Below, piece after piece: positions 31,595 to 43,356 of a stretch of DNA of 64,000 nt. The stretch comes from Medakamo hakoo (lineage: Eukaryota > Chlorophyta > Trebouxiophyceae > Coccomyxaceae). Below the pieces are notes generated by a model. It did not search any database, had not been told where the DNA came from, and saw only the letters and a program-made list of their open reading frames with translations. The stretch covers positions 1 to 64,000 of the forward strand of contig CP089461.1 in NCBI GenBank assembly GCA_026636295.1, read 5' to 3'. Made by a program: the position numbers and the translations under genes. How positions within the stretch are numbered: position 1 is the first letter of the stretch; each line of letters starts with the position of its first letter.

Positions 31595-34500
31595 TCACCA
31601 CCACGCACACCAGCCTAGGTACGCGACCGCCAGGTTCTCGTGCGCTGACGCCTGTTGAATCAGGCGTTCCACCTGGGCGACGATGGAGTCGGGCGCGAGC
31701 GTGCGGCCCGCCGCGCCGCTTCCACCAGCGGCAGCCGCGGCAGCCGCGCCCGGCGCGTCGGCCAACCCAGCGCCCGGCAGGCCCGACACGCCCGCTGCGA
31801 CCGCGCCCAAGGCGAGGCCGGGCGGCAGGCCGCCCGCGCCACCCCCACCCCCACCACCGCCGCCGCCGCCGCCCACCCCACCCCCGTCCACGGGCACCCA
31901 GTCCCGGCCCGTCAGCTTGTCCGACATGCGCTTGACGACCGCGACCGCGCGCTCGTTCAGGGCTTCGGTCGCGTCCGCGTTGGCCGCGGCGGCGGCGGCG
32001 GCAGCAGCAGCCGCGGCCGCCGCGGCGGCGGCGGCCGTGTCTTCAGGCGCGCCGGGAGGTGGCGGCCCGGCCGGCCCGCCCGCAACCGTCGGCGAGCCGG
32101 CCAGGCCGACGCCGCCGCGGCCCGTGTCCAGGGGGGAGCGGGGCGAGCCGTACGGCGCGTCGACGGCGTCGGTGTGGAGTGGGCCGGGCGCGGCGGCGGC
32201 TTCGGCCGGCGGCGACGTGGTGGAAGGCGCGGCGGGCGGCCCCCCGCCGCCGTCTCCTCCACCACCGCCGCCGCCACCGCCTCCACCGCCAGACGTCGGC
32301 GCGCCCGCGCCGCCGCCACCACCGCCGCCGCCACCACCACCACCGCCACCACCACCGCCCGCACCACCGGTCGTCGTCGTCGTCGTCAGCAGGCGCCAGT
32401 TGATCAGCGGGTCGTGCACAAAGGCTTCCAGCATGGCCAGCACCGAGTCCTTGTTGCCGCGCAGGACGCGCGCGGTCGCCTCACACACGTAGCGGAACCC
32501 GCCCTCAATGCCGCACACCTCCATCGCCCGCGTCATCATGCGCGTCAGCCGGAACGGCACCCGCTCCGGGAACTTGTCCCGGTGCATGGACGCTTCGAAG
32601 CAGTCGCCAAAGTCGATGTGCAGCAGCTTGCCGGAGTACCGGTCGATCATCAGGTTGGACGGGTGGCGGTCGCCCAGGCCGAGCAGGTAGCCGACCATGG
32701 ACATGACGGCCGTGGACCGGGTGAACGCGGTGCGCCGCTCCAGCCACACCTCGCTGTTGCGGGATTTCAGCCACATGACGCGGGCGATGTCGTCGCCCGC
32801 CGTGGAGTCGAGGGCGTGCTCAAAGACTTCCACCTTCTGGATGACGGTCAGCGAGTCGTAGTCGGGCGCCATGCCCAGCATCAGGCGGTGCTCGACGTTG
32901 AGCGGCGTGCGCCGGGCGTCCCGGTACTCCCGGATGAGGGCGTGCAGCGTGTCGCAGTTGGGCACCCAGCCGATGAGGCCGGAGTTGGGGGACAGCGGGA
33001 TGACGGCGTACCGGGCGATGGACAGGCCGCGCTGCGCGCACGGGCCGTCGGCGGCCAGCAGCGAGTTGACGAGGCCGAACAGCTGCATGACCCGCTCGTC
33101 CTGGCGCAAGTCTTCGTGGCCCTTGAGCAGGAACGCGTACTCGGCGCCGTCGGAGCCGTGGATGGTCAGGCGGCGGGGCCGCTGCTTGGAGGTGATGACG
33201 GTGAGCGTGGGCGCAAAGGCCGCGATCGTGACGAGAGGCTCGCCCGCGATGTACGTGCCGGGGACGGCCAGCTCCAGGCGCGTCGCCCGCACCAGGGCCG
33301 GCGCCACGTACTGCAGGTCCAGGGACGTCAGGGACGGCAGCTGCTTGTTGATGCGCTTGAACACGTGGTAGTACAGGTCCCAGGCCTGGTGCAGCTCGGC
33401 CTCCTTGCGCGACGCGCGGTAGCGGCTGCACCACTCGTGCGCTTCGGCGAGCTCGCGGCCGTACGCCTGGACGAAGGCGACCTCCTTGAGCGTCGTGGGG
33501 CCCGCCCGCTCCATCATCTCGTGCAGCGGCAGCAGCGTCGCCAGCATGGCGTCCACGTTGGACTCGCCAAAGTACTGGCGGGACGCTTCCTCCAGGGCTT
33601 CGTGCCACATCTCGTGCCACAGGATCGCGATGCGGATGAGTTCCTGGGACACGAGCGCGGCCTGGTCGACCAGGGTCGCCGCGTGCGACCGCACCGCGTC
33701 CACGACGGACGACGCGGCGGCGCGGCGGAAGGGGGACTGCGACTTGCAGGCGACGAGGAGGGGGTACATGAGCGCCTGCGGGTGCGCCCGGCCCACGGCC
33801 ACGAGGAGCGTGTGGATCAGGCCCCGGATCGTGGCCTGGCGGGTGTGGATGCGCGCGATGATCTGGGGCAGGACGCCCAGCCAGGTGTCGACGGGCACGT
33901 GGCCGAAGCCTTCGGCCAGGGCGTCGCGCACGTCGGGCTGGGCGCCGTGGTTGAACCAGAGCGTCAGCAGGCGCAGGACGTCCTGCAAGTGGGCGCCGCG
34001 GGACGCGCGCGCGCGCAGGTGGCCGCCATCCCCCGGCGCGCCGGGCAGCGGCGGCGCGCCCCCGCTCGGGCCCGCCCCGCCCCCGCGCCCGTCGGGCCCG
34101 CCGCCGACGGCCACACTCGCAAAGAAGCCGCGCACAGCGGGCGCGGCGTGCCGCTGGGCCGCCGCCACGTCGAAGCGGGCGTAATGGTCCATGGCCTGGA
34201 CGTTGAAGAGGGCCCAGGTGTGCCAGGCGCGCGCCCACCCCGGCGCGCGCGCGGTCGCGGTCTCCAGGTGGCCCAGCACGGCCGCGACGGCGGCGTCGTC
34301 CAGGTCGTCGCGGGGCGTGGACGACCAGGTCCAGGTGCCCATGCGCAGCGACACGCGGGCGGCCAGGGGCGCGCGGTACCCGTCCGTGGCGGCGCCGGCG
34401 GCGACGGCCGGCGGCGAGTCGGGCGGCGGCGGCCAGGCCCCGCCCGGCGGCGCGACTTCCGCGCACAGGTCGGCCAGCCGGCCCAGCGCCGCCGCCCGCC

Positions 34501-35295
34501 CGCGCGCGTCCACGGCCGTCGCCCACTCGTGCTTGGCGTACGCAAACATGACGAGCGGGGCGCCCGAGCCGGCGCCGTACCCGGGCTCTCCGGGCGGCAG
34601 GGCGGCCGGGTCGTAGCGCAGGAGCGAGACGAGCGCGCGCCGCCCCTGGTCGGCCCGGCCGCTCGACCGGCACAGCGACGCAAACTTGATCCACGTCCGC
34701 GCGTCCGCGTGCATGGGCAGGACGAGGGCGCGGACAGACAGCAGCGCTTGCCAGACTTCCACAGAGCGTTGGACGCCGGCCAGGCGGGCGCGCCACATGG
34801 CGAGGATGGACGCCCGGCGGGCGGCCGCGGCCGCGGCCGCGGCGTCGTAGCTGCCCGCGAGCGACCCGCCCGCCGCCGCGACGGCCGCGGTGGACGCGGC
34901 CAGCGCGGCCGAGATGGACGGGCCCGTCGCGGCCAGGGCGGCCGCTTCGGTGGCCGCCAGGCCCGCGCCCGCCGCGCTCAGGGCCGCCAGCCCAGGCGGC
35001 CCGCCGCCGGCGCCGGACGATGCGGCGGCGGACAGCAGGGCCTCGGGCGTCGCGAGCGCGTAGTCGATCACCTCCTCCAGCTCGGTCAGCTGTTGGGCCC
35101 GCACCACGTCCGCGTACGCGCGCTCGTACGACTCCCGCACGAGCGCGGCCAGTTCGGTGCCCAGCAGCGCGCGCGCCGTCGCGATGTGGGAGCGGGCGCC
35201 CGCCCAGTCGGTCGACCGCACGGCCAGGACGGCTTGCAGGAAGTGCGCGCCGGACGAGGGCGGCGGGCCGCCGCGCGCGACGGCCGGGTGGGGCG

Positions 35296-35327
<32 letters not shown>

Positions 35328-38300
35328 CCCAGCTCGCCGGCGTACACCGCCATCTCATCCCACCGGCCCATGTGCCAGGCGGCGAGGGAGGCGAGGGGAG
35401 CCAGCTCCCGCCGGGCCGGCGGCGCGGCCGCCGCCCAGGCGTTGGCGCAGCCCGCGGACAAGTCGTCCCAGCGCGCGAGCGCGGCCAGGCAGCGCAGCCG
35501 GCCCATCGCCGCCTCCACGTGCGCGGCAGACCCGGGCGGCGTGGCGGCGGCGCGGGCAGCGTACGCGGCGCCCGCTTCCTCCCATCGCTGCAGCTTTTCG
35601 TACCAGGATTCCTTGAGCTCCATGCCGTAGTCGCGCTGCGCGACCTTCAGGACGCCGACCGCCGACTCGGGCGAGCGCAGGTGGTTGTTGATGGAGATCA
35701 GGGCTTCGACGACGCCGTCCGAGGGCGCGGTCGCGCTGCCGGCCGACGCCGCGAACTCCGCCTCCTTGTAGTGGAGCGCCTTGGCAAAGGCGTGGCACCG
35801 CTCGGCCAGGGCGCCCAGCGTCCGCGTGTCCAGGGGCAGCGGCCGGTCGTCGTGCTCCATGAATTCCGCGAGGTCCAACAGCACGGTGACCGTCTCCGCC
35901 GGGATGGACGGCGACGCCAGGGCGGCTTCCAGGGACCGCACCAGCGCGTCCTGCGCTGCCGGCGACAGCTCAGCCCAGCAAGAGACGAAGGCGGCCGGGA
36001 AGAGTTCGCGGGCGACGGCGGGCTGGGCTTGGGCGAGCGGCGCGACGGCGCGCAGCGCGGGCGCGGGCGACTGGCGCAACAACTCGACCGCGAACCGGCG
36101 GGCCCACTCATCCCAATCGTCGGCCGTGCACCGCTGGGACGATTCCCACGCCCGGCGCAGGGCGGCCTCGCAGACGGCCGGGCGTGGGGGCGGGGCGGCG
36201 GCCGCGCCCGCGCCCGACGAGCCCAGCAAGTCGTCGGCCGCGCCGTCGGGCGTGTCGGGCCAGCGCGGGCAGGCCGCCGGGTCGTCGGCCTCCCCAAAGT
36301 CGGGGGCGGCGGCCAGGGCGGCGGCGGCGGCGGCGGCGGACGCGCGGTCGTCGCCGACCACGCAGGGCGGGGCGGGCGACGCCAGCGACGCCGCCAGGCG
36401 CTCCACGCCCGCGTGGCGCAGGCCGCGGCTGGCGAGCGCGGACGCAAAGGCCGGCACGAACAGGGCGGCCGGCCCGCCGCCGCCGCCGCCGCCCAGGGCC
36501 GGCGCCAGAGCCACGAACGTGTCGGCCGCGTCCGCGACCAGGTCGGCGGGCCCCGTGTCGACCAGGCGCAGGAGCGGGTGCAGGACGGGCGAGGCGTGCG
36601 GCGCCAGGTCCAGGCGCGGCAGCAGGCGGCGCAGTGTCGCGAGCGCGGCGCGGCGGACGGGCGTGGGCACGCCGCAGGGCGAGGACGCGGGTTGGACGAG
36701 GCGGACCAGGGACGGCAGCAGGAGGGGCAGCTGGCCCTCGATGTACGGGCCCAGGGCTTCCAGGGCGGCCAGGGCGTGGGGGACCATGTCTGCGCCCGCC
36801 GCGGCTGCCGCCGCCGCGCCGGCGGCGGGCCCGGCCGCGCCGCCCGCGGCCGCGCTCCACCCGCGTTCCGCGCCCGCAAAGAGCGCGGCGTACCGGGGCA
36901 GGACGTCGGGCAGGTACGGCCGCATGTCGTCGCCCATGGCCGCCGCCAGCCTGGCGTGGAGGGCCAACGCCCGGGCAAGGAGCGGCGGGGACGCGGGCAC
37001 CCACGCGTCGGCGGCCGCGCCCAACAAGTCGGGCAGCCAGGGGCGGAGGTGGGGGCCCAGGGCCTTAACCAACCCCGCCAGCTGGCCCAGGACGAATTCG
37101 CGCAGTCCGTCGTCTGCTGCAGCAGCGGCGGCGGCGGCGGCGGACGCGGAGCTGGACAGCGCGGCGGCGGCTTCACCCCCGCCGCGGCGGGTGGTCGAGG
37201 CGCCCGCGCCCAGCCCAGGCTCGGGCCGCTCGCTCCCTCCACCCCCGCCGCCGCCGCCGCCTCCCTCTCCAGCGCCACTCGCGCTGGCGCTCGCCCCCGC
37301 CCGCAGCGTGGCCAGGAGCGCGGGCATGACGGTGGGCAGGCACGGCACCGCGCCGGGTCCCAGGGCGCCCAGCACGTAGAAGAGCGCGCGTGCGACCGCG
37401 CCGCGGTGGTGGGCCAGGCCCGCGTCGCGCAGCGCGCGCAGCAGGGCGCGCAGGGCGACGGCCGCGAAGTACTCGTCGCCCGCCGCGGCCAGCCCACCGG
37501 CGGGGAGCAGGTCAGTGGCCGCGTCAAAGGCGGTGGCGCCGCCGCCGCCGCCGCCGCCTCCCGCGCCCGCCGAGCCGGCGCCGCGGGCGGCGATGGACCC
37601 CCGGCCGCCCGGGCCAGGCGGACCGCCTCCGCCGCCGCCGCCCGGCCGCTGCGGGCGCACGCCCTCCTGTTCAAGCCGGCCCTCCCCACTCAAGCTGGCC
37701 AGGTTGACCTTGTGCGTGTGCGGGTCCAGGGCGCCGAGCGTGCCCAGGACTTTCAGGACGGCCGAGCGGCCGGACGGCGGGCCGTCGGCGAGGAGGTGCA
37801 GCAGGACGCCCAGGAGGTGGGGGAAGGAGCCGTACGGGGCCATGGCCGCGCCGGCGGCCTCCACGACCGCGCCCAGCGTCTCCACCGCGACGGCCCGGCG
37901 CTCTCCGCCCGCCGCAGCGGCGGCCGGGTCGGCGGGCGCGGAGGTGGAGGGGTGCCCGCTGGACGCGCCGCCGCCTGGGCCGCCTTCACCGCCACTCCCG
38001 CCGCTCCCGCCCACGGCCGCCGCGTCGCAGACCGCGTCCACGACAAGCGGCAGCAGTTCGGCGACGTGCGGTGTGATGGCCGGCCCAGCCACGCGGGCCA
38101 GCTCGCCCACCGTGGCCAGGATGGCGGGCAGGGCGCCCGCGCCCGCCGCGGCCGAGGCGGCGCCCCCGCCGCCGCCCCCGCCGCCGCCGCCGCCGCCGCC
38201 GACCAGCCCCGCCCGGGCGCCGCCGCCGTCGCCGCCGTCTAAACCGGCGCCACCGGCGCCGCCACCGCCGTCAGCACCCAACAGCCCAGTGGATGCAGAC

Positions 38301-41300
38301 CCCAACCCGCCACCCGTCGCGGAGACGAGCGGCCCACCGGCCGCCGTGCCGCCGAGCGGCAGGGCCGGGCGAGCGCCGCCGCCGCCACTGGCCAGCAGGA
38401 CGGGCGGGGCAGGAGAGGCGAGGCGGGCGACCAAGGCGCGCATGATGGGGCCGACGTACGGGCGGACCAGCCCCGGCGCGGACCGGGCGAGGACGCCCAG
38501 CAGGCGGGCGGCGGCCTCCCTCAGCCGCGCGTCGGGCGCAGCTTCCAGGTCGGCGAGGAGCTGCATCAAGTGCCGGCGGAGGGCGGGCAGCGCCGCCGCC
38601 GGGTTGGCGGGCGCCAGCCGGCCCGTCAGCGCCAGCGCCAGGCCCCGCACGGGCGCGGCCTCGTCGTTCAGGCACAGGACCAGGGGCGCGAGCGCGTCCG
38701 CCTGGGCCAACAGCCCGTCCAGTTCGGGCGATTCCGCGAGCGCGGCCAGCGCCGCCCACCGCACTGACGGCGCCAAGTCCGTGGCGGCCGCCCGGACCAG
38801 GCGGGCGACGACGGCTTCCGCGTCCCGGGCGGCGGCGGGGGAGATGGGTGGAGGAGGCGGGTGTTGGGGCACGGGCGGCGGCGCGGGCGGCGCTGCCTGG
38901 GGCGGGGGCAGGCCCATCGCCGCGCCAGCGGCCGCCGCAGCCGCAGCCGCCAGGGCCGGGTGGGAAGGGAAGGACGGCAGCGTGCCGGACGGCCGGCCCC
39001 GTCCCCAAGGCGTGGCGCCCGACACGCCCGCGGCTTCGGACGCGCCGGTCATGAGGGACGGGGGGCGGGCGGGCGGGCCACCGGCCGCGCCAGACGGCAC
39101 GGCCCGACGCGCGGCCGCCGCCAGCGCCGCCGCCGCCGCCCGCCGCGTCGCCGCGTCCGGGTCGTCCATCAGCGGCAGTGCAGCGGCGCGGGCGAAGCGC
39201 AGCAGGCCGGGCGTGGCGCCGCCCAGGTCGAACGCGGCGAGCGTGCGCAGGGCCAAGCGTGCGGCCGGGCCGCCGGGCGGCGCGCGCGCGGCCGGCAGCG
39301 CCGGCGCGGCCTGAGGCGTGGCGGTGTTGGACACGCCGCCAGAGGCGGCGTCTTCGGCTTCACCTGCCAAGCTGAGGCCCGCCAACGCCGCGCTGACGTC
39401 GCCCGACCCTGGCGCGCCCGCGGCTGAAGACCCGCCGGCGCGGGCCAGGGCAGCGGCGGCCGCGACCGCGTCCGGAGCTGGAGCCGCGGCCGCAGCAGCG
39501 CCACCGCGCCCGGCGCTGCTGCTGCTGCCGCTGCCGGGCGCGGGGCGGGCCATGAGCACGGCGGCCAGCAAGTCGAGCAGCGCCGCCTGGACGGCGGGGG
39601 CGAGGTCGGGCAAGGCTTCCGCCGTCGCGCGCAGCGACGCGACCAGGGGGGCGGACAGCCCCGTCGCCGCCATGTCCGGCAGGAGCGCCGCGGCGTACGG
39701 GCGCCACGCCCCACGCATGGCGGCGGCCAAGTCACCCGCGCACAGCAAAGCGGCAGACGCGGTGTGCGAGAGCGTGGCGGAGGAGGAGGGCGGGGCGGAC
39801 GCAGCGGGGGCGCCGCGGCCGCCACCGCCTCCGACCCCGGGCGCGGACGCCGTGCTGGCCAGGCCGCCAGGACCGCCGCCGCCTCCACCCACGGGCGGCA
39901 AGGACGCAGACGCAGCGGGCGCCAACACCACAGCCGACGCCAGGGCGTCGGCGATGGCGTCGGCCGCGCCGGGTAGGGCCGGGACGATGCCGCCCGCCAC
40001 GCCCGCGCGGGCCAGGGCCAGGGCGGTCGCGCCCAGGGCCGCGAACGCTGCCGCCCGTTCAGCGGGCGTGGGCGCGGCCAGCAGGGCGGCCGTAAACTCC
40101 AGGCACGCCGGCAAGTACGCGTCCGCAAAGCGCTCGGGCGCAAAGGCGGCGAGGCGGGGCGTGAGCGCAAGCGCGGCCGCGCGCAAGGCCGGGTCGGCCG
40201 CGCCGCGGAACCAGAGGACGGCGCCGGCCACCTCACGGTACCGGGCCAGCATGAACTCGCCCGTGTGAGCGAGGAGTTCGCCCAAAGCCAGGAGAGACCC
40301 CAGGACGGCTTCCGTGGGGACGGCCAGGGGCGGGGGCGGGCCAGGCGGCGGCGGCGCGCCCACCCCGCCCGGCGTGCCCGGCGGCCACCAGCCCAGCCCG
40401 CCGCCGGGCGCGCCAGCCGCCGCCAACCCCCGCCGCGCCTCCTCAAACAGGCGGTAGTACCACTGCACACGGTAGCGCGTTTCCCGGGCTTCGACGAGGA
40501 CGAGGCAGGCGCGCAGGGCGCCGACCGCCGCCGCGCGCACGGCGGGGCGCGGGTCCCGCAACCCCGCCCACACCGCATCGATGAAGGACCGGACGTGGAC
40601 ATTGAAGACGGCGGGCGCGGATTCGGCCAAAGCCCGCAGCACGAGCGCGGCGGCCAGGCGGCGGTCGGGCGGGGCCGGCGCGGGCGGCGGGGGCAGCGCG
40701 TACGGCCCGCCCCCCGCCGCGGCCGCGCCCGCCGCCGGCTGCTGGGCCTGGCGGCCTTCGCGCAGCCAGCCCAGGGCCCGGCGGACTTCGGCTTCCACGG
40801 CTTCGGCGGCCAGGGCGCCGCCGGACCGGGCCAGGTGGCCCATGGCCGCGGCCGCGGCTTCGAGCGTGGGCGCTTCGCCGGGCCCCGCCGCGGCCAGGGC
40901 GTGTTGCAGGCAGCCCGCGCACGCGGCAACGCGGGCGGCTGGCTCGCCCAGCGCCCGCACCGGGACCAGCTCATCCACGGCCAGAACCCCCGCCAAGCGG
41001 TCCGCCGGGTCGGGCGAGGAGACGAGGGCGGAGACGCGGCGCAGCAGGTCGGCGAGCAAGCGCGCCCGGCCGTCCGGGCCCAGGTCCGCCGCCGCCGCTT
41101 CCACGTAGTCGCGCAGCGGGCGGTCGCCGTCTCGCCACCGGTCCAGGGCGCCTGTGGGTGTGTGGTGTGCGTGCGTGTGAGTGTGAGTTTTTGCGGGACG
41201 GAGATGGATGGATGGAGGGGTGGTGGGCCGCCGCATGCACCGACACGCAGACCGGTGGAAGGCGTCTCGTTCTCTGGTGGCGAGGACTATTTCGCACGCC

Positions 41301-41552
41301 ACGCCGCCGGGACGCAGGACACAATAGTCGTCGCTGCGACAACGCGAAAGGCAGGGCGGAGGGGTCGACGTCTCCCCTGCGTGGCCCGCAAACATAAACG
41401 ACGACGGTCGCCCCGACCCCATCGCCTCTCCGCTGCGTCGCTCGCAAAAACGCCCAGTCAAAAAACTCACCGGGCCGGCCCAGCTCGGCCAGCGCCCGGG
41501 ACAGTTGGGTGTCCGTGCCCCGGCCGCGCGTGGACGAGCCGGCGGACAGCAT
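31595..41552 (-). CDS. TOR: TOR, target of rapamycin kinase
   Basis: The PI3K-like Ser/Thr kinase that couples nutrients to growth and represses autophagy. Exons 41471-41552 and 31595-41151 join to 3212 residues; the second exon is uninterrupted for 9.5 kb. HEAT repeats fill about residues 30-1750 (plant-like FNVHVRSFIDAVWAGLRDP, YRVQWYYRLFEEA). A FAT domain spans about 1780-2480. The FRB domain is near 2535 (RIAILWHEMWHEALEEASRQ), and its Ser in EEASRQYF predicts FKBP12-rapamycin binding. The kinase domain has KGHEDLRQDERVMQLF, LGLGDRHPSNLMID and LHIDFGDCFE (about 2870). The FATC tail is VERLIQQASAHENLAVAYLG then WCAWW. Gly/Pro/Ala linkers are inserted between HEAT repeats and, for about 230 residues, between kinase and FATC, making it larger than land-plant TOR (about 2480). 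Confidence 0.96.
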
Positions 41553-41934
41553 CGCCCGCCGGCCTTTTCTTGTTTTTCTCTTGTCTCTACGCAGTCGCGC
41601 CGCACCCGAGACTTAGGTCAAGACAATTGCGTCGTTCAGCGACGGAAACGCCGCTGCCGTCCTCCGTCCGAGACGGCAGGGCGGCAGGGGACGCGGTCAA
41701 GGACCTAACAAGAGCGGGCGCGCATCGAAGGAGGGGCGGGAGTTTGGGTTGTGGTGGGTGCCCTCCCGTCGCGCTCCGCCGCTGGTGTTGGCTTTCTGGG
41801 CAGCGAACCAAAACCTCTCCGCGCTCCACCCCCTCGGCCAAACCGGAAACGGGAACGACAGTGGGCCCGCCTTGCCTTTTCAACCATGCCGCTCTTTCTC
41901 GTGTTGTCTTACGTGCTCAGCCGCCCCTTCCGCC
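41553..41934. promoter_or_regulatory. Promoter region of TOR
   Basis: A 382 bp gap between the PTP stop and the TOR start, both on the minus strand. Its GC is lower than its surroundings near 41565-41645. No ORF or recognisable motif is supported. Confidence 0.4.
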
Positions 41935-43089
41935 TCAGCATCGGCTCACCCCCGGGCGAGCCCCCTCCCCACCACCACCACCACCCTCCCCTCCCCCTCC
42001 TCCTGCCACGCCAGCACCAGCAGCGAGCGCGTCCATCCAGTCTTCCGCTTCCCCGACAATCGCCGCCGCCGCGGCCGCGTACTGGCCGTGCGTCTGGACC
42101 ATGCCGGCCCGGGCCAGGCGCAGGCGGGCGACGATTCTCGCCAGAGCTCCTGCCCGGCCCGCGTGCGAGACGGCCGCCGCGGCGTCCGACCCGGCGGCCT
42201 CCACCGCCGCTGCCAGGCGGCGGGACGCAATGTCGACCGCCAGCAGCGTCCCCGTCCGCCCGATCCCGGCCGAACAGTGGACGACGGGTGGGCCGGCTGC
42301 AGGACCCGCCGCCGCCACTTCGGCGCGCAAGGCAGCGGCGATGGAGCGCAAGGTCTGGGGTGGGAGGACGCCGTGGTCGGGCCAGTCGGCCACGAGCAGG
42401 TGGGACAGAGAGTGGGTGGTGGACGACGCAATTCTGACCGTCACCGCCCGGCGCAAGACGCCCGGCGCGACGGGTTCGGGCGGGCCGGCTGCCACGGCCA
42501 CGGCGCCGCCTTCCCACACCGCGACGGCGCTGCCGTCGGGCAGCGGGCCCTCAAAGAGCGCTTCCACGCCAACCACGCACGCGTCGCCGCCGCCGTCCGG
42601 CGGCAGGTACGGCGCGCACTTGGGCGCGCCGCCTTCCGTCCAGCCGGTCAGCTGAACGACGGCGGGCGACCGCGCCTGGGCGGCCATGCGCCAAAAGTCG
42701 GGCACGGTGTGCGGCAAGGGACCCTGGGCGGCGATGTAGCTCCACGCCGGCGCCTCACCGGGCCTGCACGCGACGACGGACGCGTTGATGTAGCCGCCGT
42801 GCGGTTCATGGGGCGGACCGCCCTCCAGCACGAAGCGCGCACCATCGTGGGGCAGCACGTCCGTGTACCGGTTTTTGCGGCGGTTGGCCGGGTGGCGGGC
42901 CGCGGCGTAGGACGTGGAGGGACCGGGCGCGGGCGACGACAGCCCGCCCCGCCCCGTGGCCCGGGCCAGCGCCTCAAACTGGGCCGCCGCGCCCGCGCCG
43001 CCGTCGGCCAGCAGGGACGCCAGCGCATCGCGCGTGGACGCGATGGCGGCCGCGACGTCGGCGCGGGCGTCGCTTTCTGGAGGCGGCAT
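41935..43089 (-). CDS. Protein tyrosine phosphatase, classical PTP fold
   Basis: A single-exon, 384-residue tyrosine-specific phosphatase resembling plant PTP1. Family motifs appear in order: NRRKNRYTDVLP (phosphotyrosine loop), GGYINASVV, WSYIAAQGPLPHTVPDFWRM, the WPD loop (ADWPDHGVLP) and the catalytic P-loop VVHCSAGIGRTGTLLAVD. A late TxxQY-like block (VQTHGQY) supplies the Q-loop. All catalytic residues (Cys, Arg, WPD Asp) are present. The start MPPPESDAR has a GCCGCC context. The frame stays open about 85 codons further upstream, but that part looks like leader DNA rich in CACA and CCGC. The C-terminus ends in a Gly/Glu repeat. It lies between TOR and ATG101 on the same strand. Confidence 0.92.
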   Translation of the reverse strand: MPPPESDARADVAAAIASTRDALASLLADGGAGAAAQFEALARATGRGGLSSPAPGPSTSYAAARHPANRRKNRYTDVLPHDGARFVLEGGPPHEPHGGYINASVVACRPGEAPAWSYIAAQGPLPHTVPDFWRMAAQARSPAVVQLTGWTEGGAPKCAPYLPPDGGGDACVVGVEALFEGPLPDGSAVAVWEGGAVAVAAGPPEPVAPGVLRRAVTVRIASSTTHSLSHLLVADWPDHGVLPPQTLRSIAAALRAEVAAAGPAAGPPVVHCSAGIGRTGTLLAVDIASRRLAAAVEAAGSDAAAAVSHAGRAGALARIVARLRLARAGMVQTHGQYAAAAAAIVGEAEDWMDALAAGAGVAGGGGGEGGGGGGEGARPGVSRC

Positions 43090-43356
43090 GGCGGCGCGCG
43101 CCCGCGCGGCGGGCGCGGCTGGCGGGCTGCCTCGTCCGCGGCGGCGGGCGGGTGGCGACGCCACCAGGCTGGCCGGCTGGAAGGGCGACCGGGCAGCAGG
43201 CGTCGCCGGCAACACGCCGCACCAGCCGGCAGCCCAGCGCAGCGGGGCAAGGACCCGGCGGGCCACGGCCGCGGCGGGCGTGGTGTGTGTGCGGGTTTGG
43301 GGGGTTCGAGAGGGCCGCCCTGGGGGGAGAACCCGCCCGGCCAACCCGACTCGTTC

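Noticed and set aside
31655-38242. A 2195-codon open frame on the plus strand
   Set aside because: It is antisense to TOR. GC-rich codons with G/C at third positions leave antisense frames open; the predicted protein is Arg/Gly-rich with no motifs.
41471-41605. An unspliced TOR start upstream of 41552
   Set aside because: The upstream frame lacks an ATG near its head and passes through CACACA intron-like sequence; the spliced form MLSAGSST matches plant TOR at the join.
43300-43330. A tRNA-like GGTTCGA B-box
   Set aside because: No matching A-box, acceptor stem or cloverleaf can be drawn around it.
43090-43344. An 85-codon N-terminal extension of the tyrosine phosphatase
   Set aside because: It is open and in frame but reads like leader DNA (CACACACC, Pro/Arg/Ala only); the ATG at 43089 has a much better context.
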